Notes under the pieces: model-generated
The model's input: only the letters and a program-made list of their open reading frames with translations
Told to the model about the DNA's origin: nothing
The model's database searches: none
Position numbers and translations under genes: made by a program
In this document: in pieces, positions 8,786 through 17,880 of the stretch
Numbering within the stretch: the stretch's first letter is position 1
Layout of the letters: every line of letters starts with the position of its first letter
NCBI RefSeq assembly: GCF_902167635.1
Contig: NZ_CABHMS010000004.1
Coordinates: forward strand, 558,001 to 622,000
Length of the DNA stretch: 64,000 nt
From: Chitinophaga vietnamensis
Lineage (GTDB): Bacteria; Bacteroidota; Bacteroidia; Chitinophagales; Chitinophagaceae
Direction of reading: 5' to 3'

Positions 8786-8872
8786 ATTTTGGGATTTACG
8801 GATTTATGGATTTTGGAATTTAGGGCCCGGGGCTTCAAATCCCAAAATCCGTAAATCAAGAAATCCCAAAAT
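8786..8872. terminator. Long imperfect hairpin of GGATTT-rich arms (probable msrA terminator)
   Basis: Two 31-base arms (8786-8816 and 8842-8872) are inverted copies with four mismatches around a loop containing GGGCCC. Each arm itself repeats GGATTT three times. The hairpin begins directly after the msrA stop (minus strand) and precedes the zinc-ribbon gene. It is longer than a normal terminator and resembles the palindromes at 46819-47033 and 59562-59647. Confidence 0.6.
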
Positions 8873-8874
8873 AT

Positions 8875-9510
8875 TTACTGCTTTTTCAGATGGTCTTTGA
8901 ACACCTTCTTGAATTTCTCCAGTTTAGGCTGGATCACGAAATGGCAATAAGGCTGGGAACCGTTCTGGTTGTAGTAATTCTGGTGGTAGTCTTCCGCTTT
9001 ATAGAAAACCTTGAACGGCGCAATTTCTGTTACAACGGGTTTGTCGTAAGCGCCTGACTCCTGTAATTTCTTCTTATAAAATTCCGCTTTCTCTTTCTGC
9101 TCTTCATTATGGTAGAAGATCACAGAGCGGTATTGCGTGCCCACATCATTGCCTTGCCTGTTCAGCTGGGTAGGATCGTGGCTGGTCCAGAATGCCTTCA
9201 ACAGCTCTTCATAGCTGACCTTTGCCGGATCGTAGGTTACCTGGATCACTTCCGCATGGCCGGTAGTGCCTGTGCACACCTGCTCATAGCTGGGGTTGGC
9301 TACCGATCCGCCGGAATAACCGGATTCTACTTTGATCACCCCTTCCAGTTCCTGGAACTGCGCCTCTGTGCACCAGAAGCAACCACCTCCAAAGGTGGCT
9401 TTCTCTGTTTTGATATTGTTACTTACTTCCATATCGTCGGGTACTTTATTCTGCGCACAGGCATTGAATGCCAATGATATCAGAAAAATGAATATTGAGT
9501 ATTTTCGCAT
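8875..9510 (-). CDS. msrA: Peptide-methionine (S)-S-oxide reductase, exported lipoprotein form
   Basis: The 211-residue protein reduces methionine-S-sulfoxide in oxidised proteins. The family signature GCFWC is at residues 43-47 (catalytic Cys44), with GYSGG, TGHAEVIQVTYDP and the YHQNYY segment intact. The first 20 residues form a lipoprotein signal peptide (lipobox AFNAC, Cys18), so the enzyme should be anchored in the cell envelope, unlike cytosolic MsrA of many bacteria. No MsrB lies next to it. The long hairpin at 8786-8872 closes the unit. Confidence 0.95.
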   Translation of the reverse strand: MRKYSIFIFLISLAFNACAQNKVPDDMEVSNNIKTEKATFGGGCFWCTEAQFQELEGVIKVESGYSGGSVANPSYEQVCTGTTGHAEVIQVTYDPAKVSYEELLKAFWTSHDPTQLNRQGNDVGTQYRSVIFYHNEEQKEKAEFYKKKLQESGAYDKPVVTEIAPFKVFYKAEDYHQNYYNQNGSQPYCHFVIQPKLEKFKKVFKDHLKKQ

Positions 9511-9886
9511 AAAATCTGTTTGAATGTGAGCCTTGCTTTATCTGCTTATTAGACGAAGAAAACAGCCCTTCCTTACATCTTAAAATATAATTTACGCAGT
9601 AAATGATGCAAGAGAACGACAAGTTAAGTAACTTTAACATTCTTTTGACCCTGTTTTTCAGGTAAAGAACATTAGCAGCAGGAGCCAGATATATAAGCCG
9701 GGCAACCGGATTTCGTAGATTGAATAATGATAATGAAGATGAAATAATTCCCGATAAACCCGAACTACCACCGGGCCAACAACTTCCGCCAAACATGCGC
9801 CGCTTCCCGAAGCGGCCGGTCTTAATTTTATTAACAGCGTCACCCGTATCAGCGGTGGGGCTATATGATCAATAAACAATATCAAC
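9511..9886 (+). other. 376-base intergenic region between msrA and the MutS2-like gene, with a doubtful small frame
   Basis: These genes are divergent and promoters for both should lie here. From TTG 9720 to TAA 9873-9875 a 51-residue frame is open, with a charged, Pro-rich start (NNDNEDEIIPDKPELPPGQQ) and a hydrophobic end. It has no ATG at its start and no clear ribosome binding site, so it may be a small gene or chance. Nothing else was recognised. Confidence 0.3.
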
Positions 9887-12001
9887 TTGAAATATTTTCC
9901 TGAATCTGCGTTGATGCAGTTGGAATTTGATAAAGTGCAGGCTTTACTGCAAGAACATTGTAAAACGGAGCTGGGCAAGCAAATGGCTGAAGAGCTCCGG
10001 CTGCATACGCACATAGATTATGTTAGAACCGCCTTACAACAGGCACACGAATATAAACAGCTGACACTCCTCCAGGAGCATTTTCCGAACGACTTTGTGC
10101 TGAACCTCAAAATGGAGCTGCGCCTGCTTTCCATACAGGGAGCGGTGCTCACCGGCGAACAGGCCATGCTGCTGCGTAAGCTCGCAGAGAGCATGCACAG
10201 TATCACGCGCTTCTTTGACCACGACCGCAAAATACAATACGCCGGCCTTCATGAGGTGATCCAGCATACGCATTACGAAAAAAAGATCACTGCACTGATC
10301 GACGAAGTGCTGGATGAAAGCGGCCAGGTGCGCGATAATGCGAGCCCTGAGCTGGCAAAGATCCGCATGTCGCTGTTCCGCAAGCGCACAGACCTGCGCC
10401 GCGTGTTCGACCGCATCCTGCAAAAGCTGCAAAAGCTCAACTACCTGGCCGACCAGGAGGAAGCCTTCCTCAATGGCCGCCGGGTAGTAGCCATCTACGC
10501 AGAGAACAAACGCATGGTGAAAGGTATCATCCACGGCGAATCGGATACCCGCAAAACTGCTTTCCTCGAACCCGATGAAACGATTGAACTCAATAATGAT
10601 ATTCAATCGCTCGAAAGGGAAGAAGGGCGTGAGGTGTACCGCATCCTGCGGCAGCTCACCGCTTCGCTGAGCGGCTATGCAGAACTGCTCAACGGCTATC
10701 ATGAGATACTTGGGGTATATGATTTCATCCGCGCCAAAGCCAGGCTGGCATTGGATATGGACGCTAACTTTCCCATGCTGGTGCCGCATGCGCAGGTACA
10801 CCTGGTGCAGGCATACCATCCGCTACTGTTGTTATACAACCGCAAGAACAACAAACCTACGATCCCGATGAGCGTGACGTTGGACAAAGATGCGCACATA
10901 CTGGTGATCAGTGGTCCTAACGCTGGTGGTAAAACCGTTACACTGAAAACGGTAGGCCTGTTACAGCTCATGCTGCAATCGGGTTTGCTGGTGCCGGTGC
11001 ACCCCACCTCGCAGATGGGCATCTTCAAACAACTGATGATCCACATCGGTGATACGCAGTCGCTCGAATTTGAATTGAGCACTTACAGTTCTCATCTCAA
11101 GAACATGAAATATTTCATGGAGAATGCCAACGGCAGAACCCTGTTCTTCATCGATGAACTGGGTAGCGGCTCCGATCCCAATCTGGGCGGGGCTTTCGCG
11201 GAGGTGATCATGGAGGAGCTGGCGAAAAAACATGCCTTTGGTATTGTGACTACGCACTATCTCAACCTGAAAGTGATGGCCAACAAAGTGAAGGGCATCA
11301 TCAACGGCGCCATGGGCTTCGATGAAGAGAACCTGCTGCCTATGTATAAATTGATGGTGGGCAAGCCCGGCAGCTCTTATACTTTTTCCATTGCGCAGCG
11401 TATCGGCCTTAATCCGGCGCTGATCGCAAGGGCCAAGAAGCTTGTGGACGAGGGCCACTTCCAGCTGGATAAGCTGCTGAACAAGGCCGAGCAGGATTTA
11501 CAGAAGATCGAATCGAAGGAGAAAGAGTTGCAGAAACTGCTCAAAGAAAACGAGCGTTTAAAGAAAGAATACGAGATACTGGCAGACAAGGAGAAGAAAC
11601 ACCAGCAGATCACGTTCATGAAATTGCAGAACAAGATCAAGGAAGATGACCTGCAATACCTGAAGGATATGGAGCGTAAGCTGAAGCAGATTGTGGTAGA
11701 GTGGAAACGTGCCGATGCCAAGGACGATAAAGAGAAGGTGATGAAACAAGCAGAGATATTGCTGTTCCGTCGCCGTGAGAAACAGATTAATGAGAAGCTG
11801 GATAAAAAGGTGCAGGACAAATTCCAGGAGATCGGTGGTGAAGTACAGGTGGGCGACCAGGTGAAGATACTGAGCAACCGCCAGGTAGGCCGACTGCTGG
11901 AAATCCGCGACAAGCGCGCCATTGTGCAACTCGGCAAAATCCCGATCAATGTGAAGCTGAGCGATCTGGTGGTGGTGCAGGAGAAACAGGCCACCGACTG
12001 A
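9887..12001 (+). CDS. MutS2-like DNA-binding ATPase lacking the Smr nuclease domain
   Basis: A 704-residue MutS-family protein without the MutS mismatch-recognition domain, hence MutS2-like. The core/lever region (residues 1-310) leads into the ATPase with Walker A GPNAGGKT at 343-350 and Walker B FFIDELGSGSDP (Asp423, Glu424). A long charged coiled coil follows (about 510-640). The C terminus (VGDQVKIL...) has the beta-barrel seen before Smr in typical MutS2 (about 780 residues), but the protein stops there, so the Smr endonuclease is absent. The start is TTG at 9887; the next choice is ATG at residue 10. MutS2 proteins suppress recombination or rescue collided ribosomes; which applies here is unknown. 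Confidence 0.88.
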   Translation: MKYFPESALMQLEFDKVQALLQEHCKTELGKQMAEELRLHTHIDYVRTALQQAHEYKQLTLLQEHFPNDFVLNLKMELRLLSIQGAVLTGEQAMLLRKLAESMHSITRFFDHDRKIQYAGLHEVIQHTHYEKKITALIDEVLDESGQVRDNASPELAKIRMSLFRKRTDLRRVFDRILQKLQKLNYLADQEEAFLNGRRVVAIYAENKRMVKGIIHGESDTRKTAFLEPDETIELNNDIQSLEREEGREVYRILRQLTASLSGYAELLNGYHEILGVYDFIRAKARLALDMDANFPMLVPHAQVHLVQAYHPLLLLYNRKNNKPTIPMSVTLDKDAHILVISGPNAGGKTVTLKTVGLLQLMLQSGLLVPVHPTSQMGIFKQLMIHIGDTQSLEFELSTYSSHLKNMKYFMENANGRTLFFIDELGSGSDPNLGGAFAEVIMEELAKKHAFGIVTTHYLNLKVMANKVKGIINGAMGFDEENLLPMYKLMVGKPGSSYTFSIAQRIGLNPALIARAKKLVDEGHFQLDKLLNKAEQDLQKIESKEKELQKLLKENERLKKEYEILADKEKKHQQITFMKLQNKIKEDDLQYLKDMERKLKQIVVEWKRADAKDDKEKVMKQAEILLFRRREKQINEKLDKKVQDKFQEIGGEVQVGDQVKILSNRQVGRLLEIRDKRAIVQLGKIPINVKLSDLVVVQEKQATD

Positions 12002-12029
12002 TCTATACGGCGTATAAATATTATCTATC

Positions 12030-12077
12030 GGCTCATCGGTTCGGTAACTTGATTTTATCATTTACCTTCGATGAGCC
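12030..12077. repeat. 9-bp inverted repeat between mutS2-like and AraC genes
   Basis: GGCTCATCG (12030-12038) and CGATGAGCC (12069-12077) are perfect inverted copies 30 bases apart in the 118-base gap. There is no T run after it, so either a weak terminator of the upstream gene or a site for the downstream AraC regulator is possible. Confidence 0.35.
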
Positions 12078-12119
12078 ATTTCGATAAACATTACCATAAA
12101 CCATTAAATCATAAACCAC

Positions 12120-12995
12120 ATGGAAGTAGCTAGCATGGCCCGTATCCCGGTGTACCGCCTTGAAGATTGTGTGGAAGGTTCGCCTTTTCTCATCCACCGG
12201 ATGGAAGGGAGTGAGCGTATGGTAAAAGATTTCAGTACTCCTCACCGTCATAACGGTTATAGCATAGATATATTAGTCAAGGGAAGTGTGCGGCAATCGA
12301 TCGATTTCCGCCAGTACCAGGTAACGGCGCCTGCGATTATGCTGATGGAGCCCGACCAGGTGCACCAGCACGAGCTGGATGATGATTGTGAGATGATCAA
12401 CATTTACTTTACGCCGGATTTTCTGGTGCCCGAGATACAGGGGGTAGTAAGTTGTTGGCGTTGTATATTCGGCTCCGGTGTGATATCGCTGAATGAGGAG
12501 CAGATGGATGAGGTGATGTCTTATGCAAACCTGATCATGCGGGAGTTTGAGAGCGACCGGCTGCGCAAGGACGCAGTGATCCGTAATTTGCTCAATGCCT
12601 TCATCATTGCCTGCGGCAGGATCTCAGAGCCACAGGGCATCTGGCTGCATGCGGAGAACTCACAATATAATATGGCCCGCCAGTTCAAGGTACTTGTAGA
12701 TAAACATTTCCATGAAAAACCACAGGTGTCAGATTACGCAGAGATGCTATATGTTACGCCTGGTCACCTGAATGATACTGTGAAGGCATTACTGGGACGG
12801 AACGCCAAATATGTGATTGACGAGAAGCGTATCATGGAAGCAAAGCGGCTACTGTATTGGGGAGAACACTCTATCAAGCAGATTGCGGCGCGCCTGAATT
12901 TCGAGGATGATGCTTATTTTAACCGCTTTTTCAAGAAACATACCGGGCTCACGCCGGCATCCTTTCAAAGAGAAAGCCGTGAAAAGTACAATTAA
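12120..12995 (+). CDS. AraC-family transcriptional regulator, likely controlling the RND efflux operon
   Basis: A 291-residue regulator with an N-terminal cupin-like sensing half (STPHRHNGYSIDILVKG, PDQVHQHEL) and a C-terminal double helix-turn-helix (about 190-288: VSDYAEMLYVTPGHLNDTVK and IKQIAARLNFEDDAYFNRFFKKHTGLTPASF). It lies immediately before the co-oriented efflux operon, and a roughly 360-base leader separates them. Local control of the pump is the natural inference. The ATG at 12120 is used; an ATG at residue 6 is possible. Confidence 0.88.
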   Translation: MEVASMARIPVYRLEDCVEGSPFLIHRMEGSERMVKDFSTPHRHNGYSIDILVKGSVRQSIDFRQYQVTAPAIMLMEPDQVHQHELDDDCEMINIYFTPDFLVPEIQGVVSCWRCIFGSGVISLNEEQMDEVMSYANLIMREFESDRLRKDAVIRNLLNAFIIACGRISEPQGIWLHAENSQYNMARQFKVLVDKHFHEKPQVSDYAEMLYVTPGHLNDTVKALLGRNAKYVIDEKRIMEAKRLLYWGEHSIKQIAARLNFEDDAYFNRFFKKHTGLTPASFQRESREKYN

Positions 12996-13357
12996 ACCCG
13001 TAATAATTTAAGTACTAGGCATTTTTTATTTTCTATTTTTGCATCGTGATTAATAAATGATGTTGCCCGTACATCATTCTAAATCTGAAAGCCATGAAAA
13101 TTTGTTAGCAGAAAGATTCTGCCCGTCTTCTTTATTGCTTAAAAATTTTATTTACAGTAGTAACAATTTGCTGCGCTCATACGTATAACGTCGCTGTGTT
13201 GTTATGCGTTTGCCCGTGAATGAGCGGTAGCGTGATTCTACCTGTATCTTCTACACCCATTGCTGTCACTAAAGCTAATTTGCTGCAAAGCGAGATGAGT
13301 TGTATTGTCTTTGCACAAAGAAAGATCTTTAGTAAGCATCACAAAAAACAAAAAAGT
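12996..13357 (+). promoter_or_regulatory. Promoter and leader region of the efflux operon
   Basis: TATTTTTG at 13034-13041 fits the -7 element TAnnTTTG, without a good -33 partner. GCAGAA (13108-13113) and TTCTGC (13117-13122) form a short inverted repeat that could be a regulator site. An open frame enters from 13220 but carries no protein-like features before ATG 13358, so this stretch is taken as an untranslated leader. Confidence 0.45.
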
Positions 13358-14536
13358 ATGAAACCATTGAGAACAATTTTTGCAAACTTGCCGGGAGGCT
13401 TATTCTATAGTGTGCTCATCATCTCGGCCATGTATGGCTGCGGTACATCACAGGCCAAGACCGAAGGCGGTCCGCAGGCGATGCCGCTGCCAGTGCTGAA
13501 AGTAGGTACGCTTCCTGCCACCACTTACCGCGAGTACAGCGCTACGCTGGAAGGCCGCGTGAACGTAGAAATACGCCCACAGGTAGAAGGTATCCTCGAC
13601 AAGATCTTTGTGGATGAAGGTGCTTATGTAAAAGCCGGTCAGCCACTTTTCAAGATCAACGACCGTATATATAATGAACAGCTGAGCAATGCTACTGCCA
13701 CCTTACAGGCTGCACAAGCCAACCTGCAAAAGGCACAGGTGGAAGTAGACAGGATCACGCCGCTGGTAAATAATAATGTTGTTTCCGATGTGCAGCTCAA
13801 AACCGCACAATCCGCGTACCAGGCCGCCAAAGCCGCTGTGGCACAGGCCCAGGCAATGGTAGGTAACGCAAAGATCAATGTAGGTTATACCCTGATCACT
13901 GCTCCCGCCAGCGGATATATCGGCAGGATTCCTTACAAAACAGGCGCGCTGGTAGGCAGGGCAGAACCGCAACCACTTACCTTGCTGTCGGACGTAAGCC
14001 AGGTGTATGCTTACTTCTCCATGAGCGAGCCCGACTTCCTGAAATTCAAGAACAGCACCAGCGGCAACACCATCGCAGATAAAGTGAAACAACTGCCTGC
14101 GGTAGAACTGCAATTGGCCGACAACAGCATCTATCCTGAAAAAGGAAAGATCGAAACCATGGAAGGCCAGTTTGATAAAACCATGGGCGCCGTAAGTTTC
14201 CGCGCCACCTTCCCGAACGGTGCAGGCCTGCTGCGTTCCGGTAATACCGGCAAGATCAGGATTCCTGAGCAGTTCAGCGATGCAGTAGTAGTGCCCGCAG
14301 AAGCCACCTACGAATTGCAGGATAAAGTGATGGTGTTTGTAGTAGCCGACAGCAACAAAGTAGCTGGTATTCCCATCAACATAGCCGGTAAAAGCGGTAA
14401 CTATTACTTTGTAGACAAAGGCGTGAAAGCTGGTCAGCGTATCGTGTATTCGGGCCTCGACCGCCTGCATGATGGCGCAGTGGTTGCTCCGCAGATGATG
14501 TCGCTGGACAGCCTGCTCAAAGTAAAACCCTTGTAG
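13358..14536 (+). CDS. RND efflux periplasmic adaptor (AcrA/MexA-like)
   Basis: A 392-residue membrane fusion protein that links the inner membrane pump to the outer membrane channel. ATG 13358 is chosen over an upstream GTG/ATG frame because it begins a lipoprotein signal peptide ending at a Cys (ISAMYGC). The biotinyl-lipoyl half motif (VEIRPQVEGILDKIFVDEGA), an alpha-helical hairpin with repeated Gln/Ala (about 100-165), and the beta-barrel and membrane-proximal parts follow in family order. It is the first gene of the pump operon, 120 bases before the RND gene. Confidence 0.93.
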   Translation: MKPLRTIFANLPGGLFYSVLIISAMYGCGTSQAKTEGGPQAMPLPVLKVGTLPATTYREYSATLEGRVNVEIRPQVEGILDKIFVDEGAYVKAGQPLFKINDRIYNEQLSNATATLQAAQANLQKAQVEVDRITPLVNNNVVSDVQLKTAQSAYQAAKAAVAQAQAMVGNAKINVGYTLITAPASGYIGRIPYKTGALVGRAEPQPLTLLSDVSQVYAYFSMSEPDFLKFKNSTSGNTIADKVKQLPAVELQLADNSIYPEKGKIETMEGQFDKTMGAVSFRATFPNGAGLLRSGNTGKIRIPEQFSDAVVVPAEATYELQDKVMVFVVADSNKVAGIPINIAGKSGNYYFVDKGVKAGQRIVYSGLDRLHDGAVVAPQMMSLDSLLKVKPL

Positions 14537-14540
14537 TTTC

Positions 14541-14605
14541 TTCACACATGCGGCAACAGCCGGATAGCTTGTTGCTTAAATTTCGTATAGCCGTTGCCGT
14601 GTGAA
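14541..14605 (+). repeat. Intra-operon hairpin between adaptor and pump genes
   Basis: TTCACA plus CGGCAAC on the left (14541-14557, with a 4-base bulge) pair with GTTGCCG-TGTGAA on the right (14593-14605). There is no T run directly after it, so it may be a processing or stability element that sets the adaptor-to-pump ratio. Confidence 0.4.
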
Positions 14606-14656
14606 TGTGTCATTTTTCATCATCTCTATTGATGAAGCCTAAACTCTTTTGCTCTT

Positions 14657-17600
14657 ATGTTAAGAAAATTTATTGAACGGCCTGTATTAGCAACCGTTAT
14701 ATCCATCATACTGGTGTTATTGGGGATACTTTCCCTGCTGACACTGCCCATGAGCCAGTTCCCGGAGATCGCGCCTCCCAGCGTGGCCGTAACGGCTTCC
14801 TACCCCGGCGCCAACGCCGAAGTAGTGGCCCGCTCCGTAGCCACGCCCATCGAAGAAGCGGTGAACGGTGTAGAGAACATGACCTACATGACCTCCACCT
14901 CCAACAACGACGGCTCCATGACGCTCACGGTATACTTCAAGCTGGGCACCGACCCCGATAAAGCTGCCGTAAACGTGCAAAACCGTGTAGCCAAAGCCAC
15001 TCCGCTGCTGCCTGTTGAAGTAGTGCAATCCGGCGTAACCACCCAGAAACAGCAGAACAGTATGATCATGGTGGTGAACCTGATGAGTGATAAGGAAGAA
15101 TACAATGAAACCTTCCTGCAGAACTACGCCAAGATCAACATCATCCCGGAAATACAACGTGTAACCGGGGTAGGACAAGCCATGGTGTTCGGTGCGAAAG
15201 ATTACTCCATGCGTATCTGGCTGAGGCCCGACAGGCTTACTGCTTATAATATGTCGCCGCAGGAAGTACTGGCCGCCATCCACGACCAGAACCTGGAAGC
15301 CGCCCCTGGCCGCTTTGGTGAAGGCAGTAAGGAGTCTTTCGAATATGTGATCAAATACAAAGGTAAACTCAACAAGAACCAGCAGTATGAAGATATCATC
15401 CTGCGCGCCAATGCGGACGGTTCTGTGCTGCGCCTCAAAGACGTTGCCCGCATTGAGTTTGGCTCCTTCAGCTATGGTAGCGATACCAAAGTGAATGGTA
15501 AATATGGTATCGGTATTGCCATCTTCCAGACGGCGGGATCCAATGCCAACGAGATACAGGAGAACATCAACAAGCTGATGAAAAAAGCTACGGCTTCTTT
15601 CCCTACCGGTATCGAGTATTTCAATATCTATAGCACCAAAGAATACCTTGATGAATCCATCGATCAGGTGAAACATACGCTGATAGAGGCTTTCATACTG
15701 GTGTTTATTGTGGTGTTCATCTTCCTGCAAGATCTCCGTTCTACACTGATCCCCGCTATCGCGGTGCCGGTGGCGATCATCGGTACTTTCTTCTTCATGC
15801 AGTTGTTCGGCTTCTCTATCAACCTGCTCACCCTCTTCGCACTGATCCTCGCGATCGGTATCGTAGTGGATGATGCCATCGTGGTGGTGGAAGCGGTACA
15901 CGCCAAGATGGAGAAGGGAAGTACGCCGCGGTCGGCAACGATATCTTCTATGCAGGAGATCTCCGGGGCCATCATCTCCATTACCCTGGTGATGTCGGCG
16001 GTGTTCCTGCCGGTAGGGTTCATGCAAGGCCCTGTGGGCGTGTTCTACAGGCAGTTCGCCTTCACGCTGGCCATCGCGATCCTTATCTCTGCCTTGAATG
16101 CGTTAACGCTGAGCCCTGCCTTGTGTGCCTTGTTCCTCAAGAACACCCATGCCGGCAGTAATCATAATGGTCATCAATTACAAGGCCATGGCCAGGCGCA
16201 TGCAATGCAGCAGAAAGGTTTTGGCAAACGTTTCTTTGCCGCATTCAATACCGGTTTCAATGCCATGACCAGCAAATACCAACGCAGCCTCCAGTTCCTG
16301 ATCAAACATAAATGGGTGGCGATCGGCGGTTTGCTGATCATTAGCCTGGCTACCGTATGGCTCATGCGCAAAACGCCGTCAGGCTTCATTCCTACGGAAG
16401 ACCAGGGCTTCGCCGTATATGCGGTAACGATGCCTCCCGGCTCTTCACTGGAGCGTACCCGCCAGGTGGTGGATAAGGTAGAGAAGATCATGAAGAACAT
16501 GGAAGCAACACATGCTTACCTGAGCGTGTCTGGTTTCAACTTCCTCTCCAATTCCAGCAGCGCTACGTCCGGCGTAGGTTTCGTGAAACTGAAAGAGCAC
16601 GACAAGCGCGGTAAGGTGAAGGATATGGATGATATCATGAAACTGATGCAACAGCAGCTCTTCGGTATTCCGGAAGCCAGCGTGTTTGTGTTCAATATGC
16701 CAACAGTACCGGGCTTCAGTAACGTGGCGGGTTTTGAGGTGATCCTGCAAGACCGCACCGGTGGCCCGCTTGATAAACTTGGTAATACCGCTTATGGTTT
16801 CATCGGCGAGTTGATGAAACGTAAAGAGATCGCCTTTGCCTTCACCACCTTCAATACCGGTCACCCGCAATATGAAGTGGAAGTAGACGACCGCAAAGCG
16901 AAACAATTGGGTGTAGCCGTGAGCGATATCCTGCAAACCATGCAGGTGTACTATGGTAGTATGTTTGCGTCCGACTTCAACCGCTTCGGCAAATACTACC
17001 GCGTGATTGTACAGGCCGACGCCGAGCTGCGCAAAGAGCCGTCTTCCCTGGATGGCATCTTCGTAAAAAATGCACATGGCGAGATGGTGCCTATCAACAC
17101 CGTGGTATCACTGAAACGTGTATACGGACCAGAAACCGTAACCCGTAACAACCTCTTTAACGCCGTTACCATCAACGGTCAGGCTAAACCTGGCTACAGT
17201 AGCGGCGATGCCATCAAGGCCGTACAAGAGGTAGCAGATCATTACCTGCCAAGAGGCTTTGCGTATGAATGGGTAGGTATGACCAAAGAAGAGATTGCGG
17301 CGGGCAACCAGGTAACGGTGATCTTCACCCTCTGCCTGATCTTCGTATACTTCCTGCTGGCCGCACAATATGAAAGCTACATCCTGCCACTGGCGGTGGT
17401 ATTGTCTATCCCGCTGGGTATTTTCGGGGTGTTTGTGTTCATCAATCTCTTTGGTATCGACAACAACATTTATGTACAGGTAGGTTTGATCATGTTGATA
17501 GGGTTGTTGGCGAAGAATGCGATCCTGATCGTAGAATACGCCGTGCAGCGGCGACGCAATGGTATGGGATTGGTACAATCGGCCATCCGTGCAGCCAGCT

Positions 17601-17851
17601 TGCGTTTGCGCCCGATCCTGATGACGTCGTTCGCCTTTATTGCGGGGCTGTTGCCGCTGATGCGCGCCAATGGATCTTCCGCGTTGGGTAACCGTTCTAT
17701 CAGTACCGGTGCTGCGGGCGGTATGCTCACCGGGGTGATACTGGGTGTATTTGTAATACCTGTATTATATGTCATCTTCCAGTACCTGCAGGAGAAGATC
17801 AGCCGCAAACCTGTGCCTGTAGAGGTACAGGAGGAAGAGCTGGTACACTAA
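14657..17851 (+). CDS. RND multidrug efflux pump, HAE1 family (AcrB-like)
   Basis: A 1064-residue inner membrane proton antiporter. TM1 is at residues 10-30, followed by the first periplasmic loop (FPEIAPPSVAVTASYPGA). The proton-relay acidic pair Asp405-Asp406 in IGIVVDDAIVV corresponds to AcrB Asp407/408, and the second half repeats the fold with TM7 near 548-568 and LAKNAILIVEYA in TM10. Length is full for the family. The pump exports lipophilic drugs, dyes or detergents; specificity cannot be read from sequence. It works with the adaptor before it and the channel 29 bases after it. Confidence 0.96.
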   Translation: MLRKFIERPVLATVISIILVLLGILSLLTLPMSQFPEIAPPSVAVTASYPGANAEVVARSVATPIEEAVNGVENMTYMTSTSNNDGSMTLTVYFKLGTDPDKAAVNVQNRVAKATPLLPVEVVQSGVTTQKQQNSMIMVVNLMSDKEEYNETFLQNYAKINIIPEIQRVTGVGQAMVFGAKDYSMRIWLRPDRLTAYNMSPQEVLAAIHDQNLEAAPGRFGEGSKESFEYVIKYKGKLNKNQQYEDIILRANADGSVLRLKDVARIEFGSFSYGSDTKVNGKYGIGIAIFQTAGSNANEIQENINKLMKKATASFPTGIEYFNIYSTKEYLDESIDQVKHTLIEAFILVFIVVFIFLQDLRSTLIPAIAVPVAIIGTFFFMQLFGFSINLLTLFALILAIGIVVDDAIVVVEAVHAKMEKGSTPRSATISSMQEISGAIISITLVMSAVFLPVGFMQGPVGVFYRQFAFTLAIAILISALNALTLSPALCALFLKNTHAGSNHNGHQLQGHGQAHAMQQKGFGKRFFAAFNTGFNAMTSKYQRSLQFLIKHKWVAIGGLLIISLATVWLMRKTPSGFIPTEDQGFAVYAVTMPPGSSLERTRQVVDKVEKIMKNMEATHAYLSVSGFNFLSNSSSATSGVGFVKLKEHDKRGKVKDMDDIMKLMQQQLFGIPEASVFVFNMPTVPGFSNVAGFEVILQDRTGGPLDKLGNTAYGFIGELMKRKEIAFAFTTFNTGHPQYEVEVDDRKAKQLGVAVSDILQTMQVYYGSMFASDFNRFGKYYRVIVQADAELRKEPSSLDGIFVKNAHGEMVPINTVVSLKRVYGPETVTRNNLFNAVTINGQAKPGYSSGDAIKAVQEVADHYLPRGFAYEWVGMTKEEIAAGNQVTVIFTLCLIFVYFLLAAQYESYILPLAVVLSIPLGIFGVFVFINLFGIDNNIYVQVGLIMLIGLLAKNAILIVEYAVQRRRNGMGLVQSAIRAASLRLRPILMTSFAFIAGLLPLMRANGSSALGNRSISTGAAGGMLTGVILGVFVIPVLYVIFQYLQEKISRKPVPVEVQEEELVH

Positions 17852-17880
17852 CAACATTATCGGACCAAGAATTAAAAAAG

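Noticed and set aside
14717-16027. 436-codon minus-strand frame inside the RND pump
   Set aside because: Rich in His and Arg with no domain; it mirrors the pump coding strand.
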